Shown: positions 10,860-22,605, numbered from the stretch's first letter. The stretch: DNA of 64,000 nt from Hyaloscypha bicolor E (GCF_002865645.1 NW_020194685.1:1254807-1318806); one strand, 5' to 3'. A program made the numbers and translations. The notes: a model not told the origin generated them from the sequence alone.

Positions 10860-13214
10860 TCACCCTAGTAAGAGCTGGTTTGCCATCGGATAATCCTGAC
10901 GACCTCTCGACCAAGACCCACCACGAACTGTCACGCCCCACCAATAAACATTTCTCGTTTCCGCCTCCCAACCGGCCCAGATACTTTCGAGAATCACCTG
11001 TGCCGTCTCAAACATATAATATCGACATCTTGAACTCCAATGGCTGTTATACTGCCTCGCAAAAGCCCGATCGGACTCGTTTCCAGCTTCTGCTGCCGCA
11101 AGGAAGATCGGGATCAGGACTTGTTTCTGAATGAGTGCTTCTTGCTTAATACAACGAATATGATCAAGAATTATTCGAGAAAGGAAGCTGATCGACTGTA
11201 GACCGCGCTGGTCTTGCTTCTTAGCAAAAACTCGAACAGCGTAAAGCATTATGGCGTATCTCCAAGCTTCGCTGCAATGGAACCTATCTCTTTTCGCGTC
11301 AGGATCTTCATGGTCTTCCAGGTCCTTAAATGAGCAATCATCTTCGTTTTTCCAGTTCTTGAGTTCTTCAACTTGGAGATCAACCGGGAGAAGGTTGAAG
11401 GTTGTCCATTCGCAATTAAGTGAAGCCACCTTTTCGTATGTCGACGCTAGCTTTGCGAGATGTGCCATAACACGCACGAATGGACCTGGACACCCGTTCA
11501 AGTTGAAGAATGTCCAACCGTCGTCTGGGTTGCATTCCAAGAGTGTCTCCAGATACGTCAGAGGGAATATCGGCTCTTGCCGAGATAACAAGGCAACTGT
11601 GATGTCCCACCTGAGATGTGTAAGCTTGGTTTGTTGCCAAATAAGAGCTTCTTGACTCACCAAACGAGCATTGCTATTTGAGCTCTCCTCCTGGGATTCT
11701 GTTTGCAGACCTCCACGCCTCCAGCACTTTCGAGCAGCTTGAAAGCGCCAAGTAAGTGCACATCCCATGTGCCAGAAGCAGATTCTAGGTAACGGGGGAG
11801 TCAGCAATTGCTCAATTGCGATGGTTTCGGAAGGGCACATTGTCTCGGGAGAATATCACGAAAGAGTCAAAAGTAGGAAAGAGATTTTCCCCCAGCACGT
11901 ACGTGTAACCTTAAGAAATTCATTAGATTCCACTAAAATCCATAAACTGACAGACACTTACATCGAGATTTACTAAGATAAGTAATGTGTCGAGGAGGAC
12001 GAGAGCATCGGATTTGCTTAGAGCTTCGCTAAACAGGTGCGTGGCAGCCGAACGATGGACTTGCATCTCTTGTGCCAATGCCTCATCCTGACTCTTTTTT
12101 GCTAAATGTTGCATAGAAAGAGCCAGTATAGCATGCAGTAAGTATTGAGAGCCTTGGACACACTCCTGCCGAACCCTGAATGGATTCGCAGTGCAGTCCA
12201 TAGTCAAGGGTATAACGCAGAATTCTTCGTCATCTGTGCATGTGAGTCAGCTATCTTAAGCGGACAGGTATCTGATTTTGGGTAAACCCAACGTACATAG
12301 TGAAAGAACTGGACTGAATTTATGGTGTGTATTGTTGTACAAGACTCCATACGATAAATGATTCCTTGAGCCCTGGAATAGCTGGAGGCTCAGATTTGGG
12401 TCACCGGTCTGAGACAAATGCTCAATATCAGAGAGAATCTCCGAGTCTGGACTGTCAGTCGAGCTTGTGGCGTCTGTGGCATTACCTATGTCAAATGAGA
12501 ATGGGTTTCCGAATTGATCTGGGCTGTTGGAGAACAATGGCCCAGGCGAGAGTCCCGCAAAGCTCCCTGCTGCTTCCAATGGATCCTGCCAAAGATTCTC
12601 ATCATTTGCAATCCAGGAAGGTGTGGAAGGCCAATTCTGGATTTCAAAAGCTGTAATCGGGCTTCGAACTGATGCCTCATTGTCAGTCTATGTACGGCTC
12701 TGGGAAGGATTCTGAAAAGGCTACCTTCAGACACGCTCCCTTCCGCTTGAATCCAGGCATCTCCCGGATTCTCCGTGTCTTGTTCTCTGAGAGGCAGCAG
12801 TACACCCGGCTCTTCGACGATTTCTTGTTGAGGACTTGGTCTCAACGGCCTAACATTCACCTCATCACGGGACAGCGATGGACCCGGAGTTCGAGCATGA
12901 TCTACGACGCTGTTTTCATTGTCCGTAGGCTTTTGGACTTTCCTCTTCTTCTTCGGTCTCCCTTGCTTGAACTTGAATCGTCGTTCCGATGCCACAGCAA
13001 GACCGGGCGATGGAGGAACGGAACCTCGACCTGGAGAGTTTCCACTGGGCTGTTTCCACGTGAGATCCAGGACATATCCACCGCATTTCCGTCGATGTTT
13101 TATGCAAGTGCCACACTGCGGACGTTGCCTGTCACACCATCTCTTCAGCTCGGAGCAAGTGTGGCAATCCGATTTTGCAAATGCGAGTGAGTTGGTTCGG
13201 TGACGAGCAGCCAT
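10860..13214 (-). CDS. Zn2Cys6 transcription factor with fungal-specific regulatory domain
   Basis: The N-terminus has a canonical binuclear cluster, CHTCSELKRWC then DRQRPQCGTC and IKHRRKC (Cys spacing 2-6-6-2-6), within the first 45 residues. A basic RPKKKRK segment follows, then a Ser/Pro-rich linker. The rest is alpha-helical and looks like the Fungal_trans_2 domain of ARGR/moc3-type regulators. The start ATG at 13214 lies just before the cluster. Introns are clear at 12724-12651 and around 12296-12240. The junction near 11960-11840 is not resolved, so the middle of the model is uncertain. The gene ends at 10860. It sits beside the permease/dioxygenase/RidA block, and a pathway-specific regulator of that block is a reasonable inference. 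Confidence 0.85.
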
Positions 13215-13734
13215 GACGTGAGAAGTAATCTGAGAGTCTTTTGAAGATCACATGCTTGAAATGAATAGAAGGTGGCTTGTCTTTCTGGATATCTGCGCTG
13301 GATTGTGTTGGGTGAAGGAAAGTGAGGTACAGTAGATTGAGGAGAACAAAGGTTGATAAGGATGCCAAGTGCAGATCCGCTGACTAGAACTACCGCGATT
13401 CCAACTAGTGTTAAAACCCGGAAGTAAGCGAGGGCGTAAGAAGACCCAAAATGCGAGAATTACCTTACGATATTACATGCTACGATTTCTCTGCAACGAT
13501 AGCCTTAAACGAGACCGTGAAGGCTTATAAAGAATGGGTACTGTTGCATGGCACGTGGGCCACTCCTGAATGCCCCCGCATGCCGATCTCACGTGATTCC
13601 GGGGGCCTGTTCCTGGGCTCATTTCCACCTATGTCAACTCTCCGGAGCACTCAAAAATCCATGCTCTTTAAAGCGTCCTTCGCGTACGACAGGTACCTAC
13701 ACTTCCTCATTTTTGAGTATGCGCTTAGATTCTA
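13215..13734. promoter_or_regulatory. Upstream region of the Zn2Cys6 gene
   Basis: About 520 bp between the start of the Zn2Cys6 gene and an AT-rich tract. No conserved gene is seen. It presumably holds that gene's promoter. No operator can be named. Confidence 0.4.
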
Positions 13735-14055
13735 GTGAAGTAATTATACTATAATACAATTAGGGCATTTTTGGGGAAAATCGAGGGGCTGGCTAATCGC
13801 GAATTTGGACGATTTCAACGAACTTTACTAATATATATCTAGAGTATAAATCCTAGGGCCCAAATAAAACGCCTTAGTACACCCCTGCTTTCGATAAGAG
13901 GGTTAGCTATTTAAATTAAAATTAAGCATAAGGCTAGGCTAGTACCCGCTCGTAAAGGTACGAACGGGTACTAAATTACAGCGCACCATCGCTAATTTAT
14001 AGTGGGCCCTTCCCCTCTTAAGATTAACCCAAAAGCTATTTAATCTGGTCTTACA
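13735..14055. repeat. AT-rich degenerate tract with a perfect-armed palindrome
   Basis: Base composition shifts abruptly to TA-rich sequence with no reading frame. Inside it, 13940-13973 forms an inverted repeat, TAGTACCCG with CTCGTA against TACGA with ACGGGTACTA, around a 4-bp loop. Fungal intergenic tracts like this are often mutated transposon relics. No terminal repeats or target duplication were found. Confidence 0.45.
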
Positions 14056-14255
14056 ATTGTTTGATATTAGCTGAGGGGATTTCCGAAACGTTCATCATTT
14101 TATTTCTAAAACGTCAAGCCCATCGAGTTATATCCAATACTCCAGATCAGAATATAGAAACTACCTTACACAAATCTGTTGATTGCTTACATGTCTTGGA
14201 ACCATGCCAGAAATTCCTCGGATGCAGCAGAAAGCTACTGGTCATACACAAGCAC

Positions 14256-16135
14256 TTAATCCATCCTCTTCATACTTGTCACGTATTCCGTAGCATGTTG
14301 TTCAGTTCCTTCAATGCTTGAAGACCCACCCATTGCAGCCAACCGTCTTGCTTCCAATTCTGCCATATTGATCTTGGGGCCAACGAACTTGCCCCTTTTC
14401 GATGTAAACCAAAGACCGAGAACAAACAGTGTTAGCCCAATAGTAACGACCGATACAAAGTTCATGTTCTGAGGGGTAACTGGCATGGCTGTTGGAAAGC
14501 AGTAAATGATATCGAGAAATATCACCCAGATCACTGCAGTTGCATTGACAGCGGTTCCGTATTGACCAAGCGAGAAGTAGCGGGGAGGAAGGACCTTGTC
14601 ACGGCCACGGTAGAGGAGGATAGCTTGTGGGGCTATGCATGAAGTCTGAAGGAAGACAATGGCTGCAGAGACCATGGCAGAAAAAGCAGCAGTTGAGCCG
14701 AGAAAGATGAGTCCGTAGAGCTGCCAAAGGTCAGATTGCTCAACGAGCTCGGGAGCAATCAACTTACAGAGACTACAGTGCCAGAGAGACACATAGCATT
14801 GAGAGGCATTTTGAAGCGGTGGCTGACACGCATCCACAGAGAAGAATATGGCAAAGCGTTATCACGAGACACAGCCCAAAGCGTGCGTGATGCAGTTGTA
14901 GCATTTCCAGTGAGACAGCCAAAGAAACAAAATGCAAACAGAGCCATCAGTACTGAAGCAGCAGCTCTCGAGCCCGTCCCTTGATAGTAGATCTCGATGA
15001 GGGGTAACCCTACATGGAAATCGTCAGCAAAATTTCAGGTTGGACCTTACGATGGGCCCAGCTTACCAGTAGCAGTGGTGATGACAGAGTCAAGGTCCAC
15101 GATCGCTGCCATACAGGACACGGCGAATGGCCAGGCGGTAATAAGTCCAATTACAAGGGGCCACAGCATGACTTTGGGCACATTTCGGCCTGGGTTTTGG
15201 ATTTCTTCGCAAAGATGGGCCCCACAATCGCTACCCAGAAAGGCGTAAACAGAATTGCTAATGCTCAAAATGAATGCAAAGCCATCGCTTGGCCACCCGG
15301 TCGAGTTTGTGGTGTCGCTAAAAACCCAGGAACTGGAGGGATAATGATTTCTGCTGCAGACTAGGAGAGTGATCGTGGTAGCAGACAAGGTGAGTACTGC
15401 AAGAAAGAACAAGAACTGATTGAATAATGGGATGAGGCCAGAACCAAAGACGTTGAGTGCAATTGCGAGCCATACGAGTCCACAATATATCAGCCACTGA
15501 TGCCATCGTTGCATCTCATAATCTGGATACCAGAGTGTGACAATGGCAAGAATCATCGAAGCAACGAAGTTGGAAACAGATGCTGATCCAAGCCACCAGC
15601 CTACCAACGAATTAGTAATGTATTTCTGTAGGGGCGAGAGGGCCGGGAGGTAGCCGGGAGCATGAAACATCCTCTCCACCAGCGGGATAAGGAGCTCGGA
15701 ATATAGGACAGAGGAATGGGTTGATTACCTAGAACCGAGAGCCAGCCGTTGCTTTGAGCTAGTCAGTGACTATCAATAAATGCTACAATAGATCACTCAC
15801 ACATATGCAGCAAACGGTTTGTAGTCCTCTCTAGCAACCATGAAAGACCAATAATACTGTGCTCCAGCAGCCGGGTATGCGGATGCCAGCTCTGCCATGC
15901 CAAGTGTGACAACCATGGTCATAATGCCAGCGATAGGCAATGACCAGATTGTTCCAGCTGAAGAAGCCTCAGTCAAGCTAATGCCCACAGAGGATCCAGT
16001 TCCGAGCCAAGTGCAAGTGAGAGTAAAGGAGAGTGCGCCCAGACTGAGCGTAGAGAATTGCCTGGGCATCTCCCTCTGGTAGCCAAGAGCTTCCAGCTCT
16101 CCATCATCGATGAAGGTATGATCTTCTTGGGTCAT
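14256..16135 (-). CDS. APC-family amino acid/GABA permease
   Basis: Five exons (16135-15801, 15751-15729, 15600-15067, 15009-14768, 14720-14256) give 532 residues, the usual size for fungal GABA/choline-type permeases of the amino acid-polyamine-organocation family. About 12 hydrophobic segments are visible. The first carries the GxGSSVGISLTEASSAGT segment after STLSLGALSFT, and the helix 1 and 6-8 regions look intact, so I expect a working plasma-membrane importer. The second exon is only 23 nt, between an ordinary 49-bp intron and a 128-bp intron (15728-15601) that belongs to a repeated family. The gene sits between the Zn2Cys6 regulator and the PhyH gene. The substrate cannot be told from sequence. 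Confidence 0.9.
15601..15728 (-). repeat. Introner-like element copy 1 (intron of the APC permease)
   Basis: This 128-bp intron starts GTAATCAACCCATTCCTC and ends with branch region TTACTAATTCGTTGGTAG. It aligns end to end with the intron at 23454-23328 at roughly 80% identity by hand count and one small gap. Similarity stops at the splice sites. Shared blocks include GAGCTCCTTA, TTCATGCTCCCG and CTCCCGGCCCTCTC. Confidence 0.85.
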
Positions 16136-17250
16136 CTTGGCTGTAATTTAGGAATAATGGGTTGAGATTTGAAGACACGGATGTTGCAGAGCTTATGGAC
16201 GACGAAACGGCGGAACAAAGAGCTTTATGTAAGTTAAAGATTCGATATATCGAGACATTCTGATATGTTGACGTGGCTTGAAACCTTATCATCAGATACA
16301 TCCTTTCAGCTCTGATTGAAAACATCGGTAGCTTGCTCATGCTAGTCGACGCATGGACCCCAGAGTGGTTTGTGGAGAAGTTCGCCCAGAGAAGGTAGGA
16401 TCTCGGTTGCCAAATCGGGTAATTCTGGGATATCATCACGGGCGCAAGCATTCAAAGTTGTGATGGGTTGGTACGTCGCGCATCATCTCTTGTCTTAGAT
16501 TGTGGGGCATACAGAATCGATATTGAGTTGGTTTTTTAGCTTTTACAGTAGTTGAGGTCCTTTAGTAAATTTGAGGGATCGAGGTACGAGTCACGTGTTA
16601 CTGATATCGTCCTGGTGATTGTGTATGGGTTTCCAGGAAAGCATGATGAACAAGCAGCTTGCTATAGATTGCTCCGGGGGAGCATATGGATCTCAAATAG
16701 ACAGTTCGGTTCCGGAAGGGCGGATACTTTGTCATTGAAATTCGTTCGAGCTTTTGATTCCCTGTATTGTCTCATTAGAAGTTGCTGAGAGGAGGCAGCT
16801 CAGAAATCTCCGAAGGTCAACCATATTTTAATCCTTGACTCCATCTTCTTCGAATTGACTCAGACGACTTTGGTGGTCTCACATATTGAGATCTTTGTAG
16901 TACAAATTATCATATTTACGCAGAAATTTCGAAGTGTTCTAGTTGAGTTGTGTTCAATGAGCGAGACGAATCTTTGAGCTGGAGGGAATACTATCGACTT
17001 TCAATTGAGCAGACTAGTCACATCTACAAAAAAATATCAAATTTGATAGTTCTAGGGAAACCAAAAGAATTAAATACCAAATACTATGGACTTGTGTGAG
17101 AACGAAATGAATACATGAAAAATGCATTGCGTAAAAATATGTTATAGAAAGCGCAATAATAGTTGCTAACCAACACTAAAGCCAATTTATACATAAAATG
17201 AAAGTCTGCCATATTTCTAGAGCTCTCCCTCTACCGTAGCATACCTTGGA
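16136..17250. other. Intergenic region between permease and dioxygenase genes
   Basis: About 1.1 kb, AT-rich from about 16800 to 17220. No conserved coding sequence is seen. It holds the promoter of the APC permease (minus) and the 3' end of the PhyH gene. Confidence 0.5.
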
Positions 17251-18455
17251 TCATGCAGGCTGTGCAGTTTTTGCAAAGCTGTCCTCCTTTTGGAAAAGGT
17301 CTTTGTTTCCCTACAGCTCATATTAGCAAGGCTCCAGAGGTGATAAAAATAATTCTTACCACGCCGGCGCTCGGATCTAAGACCACCATGGGCTTGGGAA
17401 ATGAATTAGCTTTGACATCCATGAGGGGTTCCAACCTACTCACATCCGTACTCTTTACCCAACCCAAGAACGGCTCACTCAGTTGATAACCAGCAATCTT
17501 CTGAACATCCTTATCCATTGCCAGAGTCTCCTCCCGAGTGAAAGAAATGTATTGATTCTCCTCCTGTCTCAACCATCCTCTGGTCATAAAGCAGCTGAAA
17601 AGTAATCGCTCCTGATCCTTGGTCGTATTGGCGCCTCCTCCATGGTAACAGCTTGCGAACATCATAAAAGCATCGCCACGTTTTAGTTCTGCATACGATA
17701 CTAAGTTATCGTCTGGCTCCCTGCCATGCTCCCAAAGATGGCTTCCTGGAATGAATCGCGTAGCACCGTTTTCGAAAGTTGCGTCCTTTCCAGCAACGAA
17801 CCATCCAATGCCAGTATCACGTTGCAAATCATCGGGGTACCTGTCAGCCTTTTGCGCAACAACTTGATAACACCAATCATCACGATGCAGTGGCTGAGCG
17901 TGAGCTCCCGGGTTAATCGAGAAACAGACAGTGTTCATGATTTGCGGCTTGCTTGTGGCGAAGGTTTTCTCATGGCCTGACCAGAACCAATTTCTAGTGG
18001 TGAGAAATCTGTCGCATGTTTCTTGGTATAGCGGATGCATGACAACCTAACGTGCGCAGGTTGGGGATGAAAGCAGCTGGTAAGCGCGTCGTGTCTGCTT
18101 GGGAAAGAAGTCTCCCTCCCAAGGGCTATCCGCGTTGAGTCTGGGCCGCATGTCCTCTGTGCAGGATTGTTAATGAGGACTCTCTGGAAGGTGAGGAATT
18201 GTTGAATAACTTACTTTCGATCAAATCCAACGCATCATGAGATACAGCATTTCGAATGATGACCCCACCAGTCACCTTCATGGCGTCGACGATTTCTTCG
18301 ACGGTACATGTCTTGGAATCCAAGGCAAGGACCTTGGGGAGTGTGGCTTTGGCCATCTCAATCTCCTCCTTCGTTTTTGTCGGTGGGATGGAATATCCTT
18401 TGCTTGCATGAAAGCTTGACGCGCTGTCATGACCAAGACCAAGTCTTGGTGCCAT
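17251..18455 (-). pseudogene. Phytanoyl-CoA dioxygenase (PhyH) family gene with an in-frame stop
   Basis: Three exons (18455-18215, 18156-17360, 17310-17251) would encode 365 residues of a non-haem Fe(II)/2-oxoglutarate dioxygenase. The iron ligands are visible: HRDD (HxD) near 17890 and the distal His in CYHGGGAN near 17640, followed by an Arg for 2-oxoglutarate. Codon 117 is TAG (plus-strand 18047-18049), between SPTCAR and VVMHPLYQ. Both flanks match the family and lie in the same frame, and the only GT nearby cannot make an intron that restores frame. So this is either a recent nonsense allele, a readthrough case or a sequence error. The rest is undamaged. Substrates of fungal PhyH proteins in such neighbourhoods are unknown to me. 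Confidence 0.75.
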
Positions 18456-19072
18456 TTTGATAATTTGGAGAAGAGTTGTGGAGACTGGTGAATTTGAGAA
18501 TAATGAAAGTGAAGTATGTCTAACGAAATTGGAGCATCACTTGCTTTCATTTAACAAGGTAACTATTCTGTCGCTCCTTTCTGTCATCATGCGAGGCAAA
18601 GAGTCAAGTCTGGAATTACCCAACTAGGCAGGTGGGCCTGATGCAGGGGTTACCAGAAAAGGGGTGGCGAATTTAAGCGAAGTTAATTGGCCCAGCTTTT
18701 CGCTTCCCCTATTTCACGAAGTGCTGTTTGTGGAGGGAGCTAGGTTGGCATGGCTGGCTCAGGTTGCAAGGAGCTTCGAGCAATAGCGATTTCGTAAAAT
18801 AACACATACACAGCTCGAAAAGGAGGCCACGAGTGAGTATGGTAGCTTGGCAAAATACTTTGCGTCCAGATACCTTCCGACGCTTATTTCGTTTCCCGGG
18901 GGAAATCCTTGGCAGAAGTCATGTCAGGGAGAGCACGAGGATGTAAAGGACTGGAATTCAGGAGTGATTTGAGTCCTGGTTCCCCCAGGCTGCGCTTCGT
19001 CCTTCAACGGCCCATGATTCCATTGTGGCCCATCGTCCTTCCGCTCTCCCTCTTCAAACTCCAACAAACCCC
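18456..19072. other. Intergenic region upstream of the PhyH gene
   Basis: About 620 bp with no recognisable gene. It includes the promoter of the PhyH gene and the 3' flank of the RidA gene, both on the minus strand. Confidence 0.5.
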
Positions 19073-19629
19073 TCAGGGGATGGTAGCCTCCGCTTGAATC
19101 TCGACCACCATGCCCTTTATGCAGAGACCAGCCACTCCAACTGCCGTCCAAGTAGGTCTCACATCAGGATATCGCTTCTTCCAGATTTCCATCATCAAAG
19201 GCTCGTTCCTTGCATCAGTGAAGTAGCTGACCTAGATGATCTCGGATCAGCATTTCTTCATAGGGAAGTTCGCGATGTTCCAGTAGCCTTAAAATATTTT
19301 TCAAAGCAAAATGTCGTGACTGCACTGCAATTTGCCATATATTCAACAGGGAAATGAATCACAAAAATTCTTACCATCTTATGCACCGAAGCAAGCCCAT
19401 CCTTCACACCCCCAGATCGCAGTGCTGCGTCCACGCAATCAAAAGCAGCCGATATCTGATCTTCCACAGATGTCTCGACCAAAATTCCTGTTTTCAGATC
19501 AAACCCCGCTTGGCCTGCAGTGATGACAATACGAGAGCTCGCGGGAATTGACACAGCTTGCGAAAAGCCTGTCGTTTGACAAACAGTCCCTACAAGGTCA
19601 TTCGTCTGAGAGAACTTGACGGCGCTCAT
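19073..19629 (-). CDS. RidA/YjgF/YER057c family enamine/imine deaminase
   Basis: Two exons (19629-19375 and 19231-19073) give 137 residues, the normal RidA length. Family features include the SRIVITAGQAGFDLKTG segment, the VEDQISAAFDCVDAAL helix, and the C-terminal VRPTWTAVGVAGL..GMVVEIQAEA block with the Arg that binds the carboxylate of substrates. RidA proteins hydrolyse reactive enamine/imine intermediates made by PLP enzymes and often sit in amino-acid or amide catabolic clusters. Here it lies next to a dioxygenase and a dimethylformamidase-like relic. The 143-bp intron at 19374-19232 is unrelated to the introner-like family. The reading frame is intact. Confidence 0.9.
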
Positions 19630-20185
19630 TGTTTAGTAGCTTGGAAAGTGTGTTGGGGTTGTTGATGAGTTGTTGTTAGGTCGTAGATGAAGTTGGGAGG
19701 GTCGTAGATTCGCCGACGTGCTCTGATTTTCTGGAAAACACTTCATCCCTTGAGTTTCGGGGTTCTTGATATATGTGAATTCCTTCGCAACATCAGTGTG
19801 ACTAAATCCACACACACTATCCATTCCTTAGCCCCACCTTACGTATCGGGTAGTAAGACGAAAGCTGTTGTTGGGTAGCTTTTTGAGATGCACCACCGGC
19901 AGCGTTGGGTCGAAGCTCCCTCTCATGATGATCAACATGCTAGCTGACGGTGAGAAGTCTCTAGATTCAATGCAAGGGAAGGCTATTTGCATTCGCAAGA
20001 ACAATGGAATTGTCTACTCTCTTAAATTCCCGAGGTCAAAGAGCAAAGCGCCAGAATTATACTAATTTCTTTTCCCCGTTTCGATGCTCCGGATGTCCAA
20101 CATAATTCCCACTTTCCTTATTAAAAGATGATAAGTTGATAACTTCGCCTAGTCCTGAATCGTCTTTGTACTTTTACTGAGTCCT
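19630..20185. other. Intergenic region, no gene seen
   Basis: Upstream flank of the RidA gene. No reading frame with family resemblance or splice structure is present. Confidence 0.5.
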
Positions 20186-20648
20186 TTAGCATCTGAAGGT
20201 GATGCCGAATCTTGTTGAACAGGGGCCATCAGTGCCGATATCCTCCAGCACCACTATCATATTGGTTTCCTTCATCCAATATTTGAAGATGGGAAGGACG
20301 AAGAGGAGTCCTCCATCCACGAATGTCCAGCTCGTTCCAAGCATGAATTCCTTATTCCTTCGAGTAATCTGAGTCACATTATAAGTTCCGACTGTCGGAA
20401 ACAGAACACAGCCCAGCAAGGAAGTCCGAGCACGAGGGTGACTGTATATCATGACCTCAAAACCGAGAAGGCGGTATGGATTTGGCAACTGTGGGAAGTG
20501 TAAGTTGCTGGTTCAAGAGCTTTTGCAATAAGCTTCACTCACCTCAAACCCCAAGAGAACCTGCTACTCCTTGATGGACTGCTCGACTTGTTTGACATTC
20601 CGCACGGCCGAGAGGCCCCATCGCGTCAGCTACTGGAGAGGGTTGCAT
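20186..20648 (-). CDS. Possible small two-exon gene or coding relic, unrecognised
   Basis: The second part (20488-20186) encodes about 100 residues with a coding-like composition, including SHPRARTSLLGC, NVTQITRRNKEFMLGTSWTF and VVLEDIGTDGPCSTRFG. An acceptor (CACAG before the codons for LPNPYR) sits just upstream and a donor near 20550 can join it to an upstream frame with Met at 20648. I do not recognise the family. The upstream exon is weak. It could be a fragment of a larger lost gene. Confidence 0.25.
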
Positions 20649-20810
20649 CTTCTCGGAACTGGAGTCTTGTGAAGCTATTTTTGGTGGTGTGTTAGCTTCT
20701 GTTATGTGGTAGGGAAATGATTGAAATCCGTTTCTGCAGCTAGGAGCTACTTTATAAGTTAGATTTTGAAAGTTGCATGAGAATGGGAGTAATTTACCTA
20801 GCGTAATCAA

Positions 20811-21420
20811 GACAATATGATAGATGCGTCAATTGATAGAGATGCTTGTCTACTGAGTAGATGGTTCCTAGGGGAGCCACCCAAATCCGCCGAGAAAGGC
20901 AGTTTGCTGAAGCATATCGTACTGTATGCTCCTAAGATAAGACTGGCATTGATAGAGAACGGCCAATAGCAGTTGTTGCAAAATCAAATCCTTGATAATG
21001 GGAGATGGCCCTTCGAAAGTCTGTCCTACTTCAGCAGAAATGGGGGCTCGGGGGTCGGACTTTAGCGATCGATTTTAGCGAGCAAGCGCTGGAATCTAGG
21101 GGCCGATAGTGCACGGTCCGGGGTCTGTTATCTGCCCCCTTTAAAATCAGGTAATGATCAGCAACACGGAAGACCCACCTCGATAATCATGACCACCCAG
21201 CCTCTAAATTACTCAAACAGGCATCCAAGGCATGATAGCTGGCCTAGAAAGCACGTGCAAGTATGGGAAACATCCCAGACTTGTCTATGCCCATGTTTAA
21301 CGTGGACTTGAAGATGGGGATATTTCATCAGTAAATTCCATTTCCCAGGCCCAACGGCATTTCATCCGAAGATATTTACTTCAAATCCGAGATTTCGATC
21401 CTTTCCGCAGTCTTGCCGAC
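20811..21420. other. Intergenic region, no gene seen
   Basis: About 600 bp between the uncertain small gene and the formamidase-like relic. No family-like coding sequence was found. Confidence 0.5.
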
Positions 21421-22605
21421 ATGGCTCAACCTGTAACTACCACAGAACTAATAGGATATGTCGAGCCATGGATCGTTTCTCCTGGAGAAAAAGCTAATGT
21501 CAAAGAACGTTTTACCTTAACCCCACTTTACACCCCAAGGCAGATGATATTCAAGGTATCAAGTACGGAAGGGCAATACTCTTCTCGCCTCATACTCTTG
21601 ATCCAAGGCCACAGCGGCTCTTACGCACCGCCAGTAGAAGAGGAGCAAATCCATGAAGTGGAAGTTCGACAACATGCTTGTTAGAAATACCAGGATGCCA
21701 AGCCAGGGTCATATGCTCCCGTGAAGGGCTGGCAAGAAATATCTGTCGGCAGTGGCCTCGAAGTATAGTTCTATCTCCAGCCATACTTGCTTGTTGTCAG
21801 CTACTGTCAGACTCTGATATCATGTCTCGATGTTCAAGCTGGAAGTGGCTTCGCAGTTGTTTTGAAAAAGTCTAAGCTTCAGCCGTGGATCGGAACTCAG
21901 ACTGGAAAGATCCAGGTATTGTAGAGTCAGTCCCCAGTTGGTAGGTGGCGGTGGTTGGAAGTGCGTTTTTCGTTGACTGGCACAATATTCCAATCTCATG
22001 TCGAACGACTTCATCGTGTTGCAGAGAAAATCCACAAAGCGGAAGATATCACCGTTGGCCTTTCGGCACCATTAGTTTTGGGATCGACTGCTTTGTCCCT
22101 TGCAGCGGGAACGTTTCAAAGCAGTGAAGTTCTGAGGTCAGACCTCTCTCCTCATTCTTCAATGGAAGGCTCGGCTCGCTGTCTTTCAAGTCTCTTGGGT
22201 TCAGCATACAACACTCTAACCCAGTATAACTTTCCCAAGGAAATTGGTAGTGATACCATTGCCGACATCTCGGGGAATATCAGGCATGGTGTTCTGAACA
22301 ACGCTCCAAGCAGAGCAGTAAAAAGCTACGATTGGGATGGATGTGGGCTAGATTGGACAAAAGCGAAGTATGGTTATGGAGTGATCCACTTTCACGAAGA
22401 TGATCTAGACGACGCAGAATGGACCACAGAATTCTCCATTACCATTCCAGAAACCGCTCGCTCTGGAGCTTACGCCGTACGGATATCGCGGCATAAAGTC
22501 ATGCGACTTCAGTGTATGTGCCCTGTGGTGCCAGTAGCTATCGCCACACTGTGGGCAGAAGCCACTCCCTTAGCAGTTGCCCGGAGCTCACAAGTGAGTT
22601 GTTAA
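21421..22605 (+). pseudogene. Truncated N,N-dimethylformamidase large-subunit-like pseudogene
   Basis: It begins with a good start (MAQPVTTTELIGYVEPWIVS) and has the SPGEKANVK and IQGHSGSYAPPVEEE blocks. It is then broken by in-frame TAG at 21682 and near 21766 and by frame changes. Recognisable pieces follow: KPGSYAPVKGWQEIS, FYLQPYLL, then a long intact stretch near 22250-22480 with RHGVLNNAPSRAVK, YDWDG, DWTKAKYGYGVIHFH and EDDLDDAEW up to SGAYAVRI. There the similarity ends. The C-terminal catalytic half of this roughly 750-residue family is absent, so about half the gene is gone. The intact enzyme would hydrolyse N-substituted amides. Identification rests on remembered family blocks. Confidence 0.75.
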
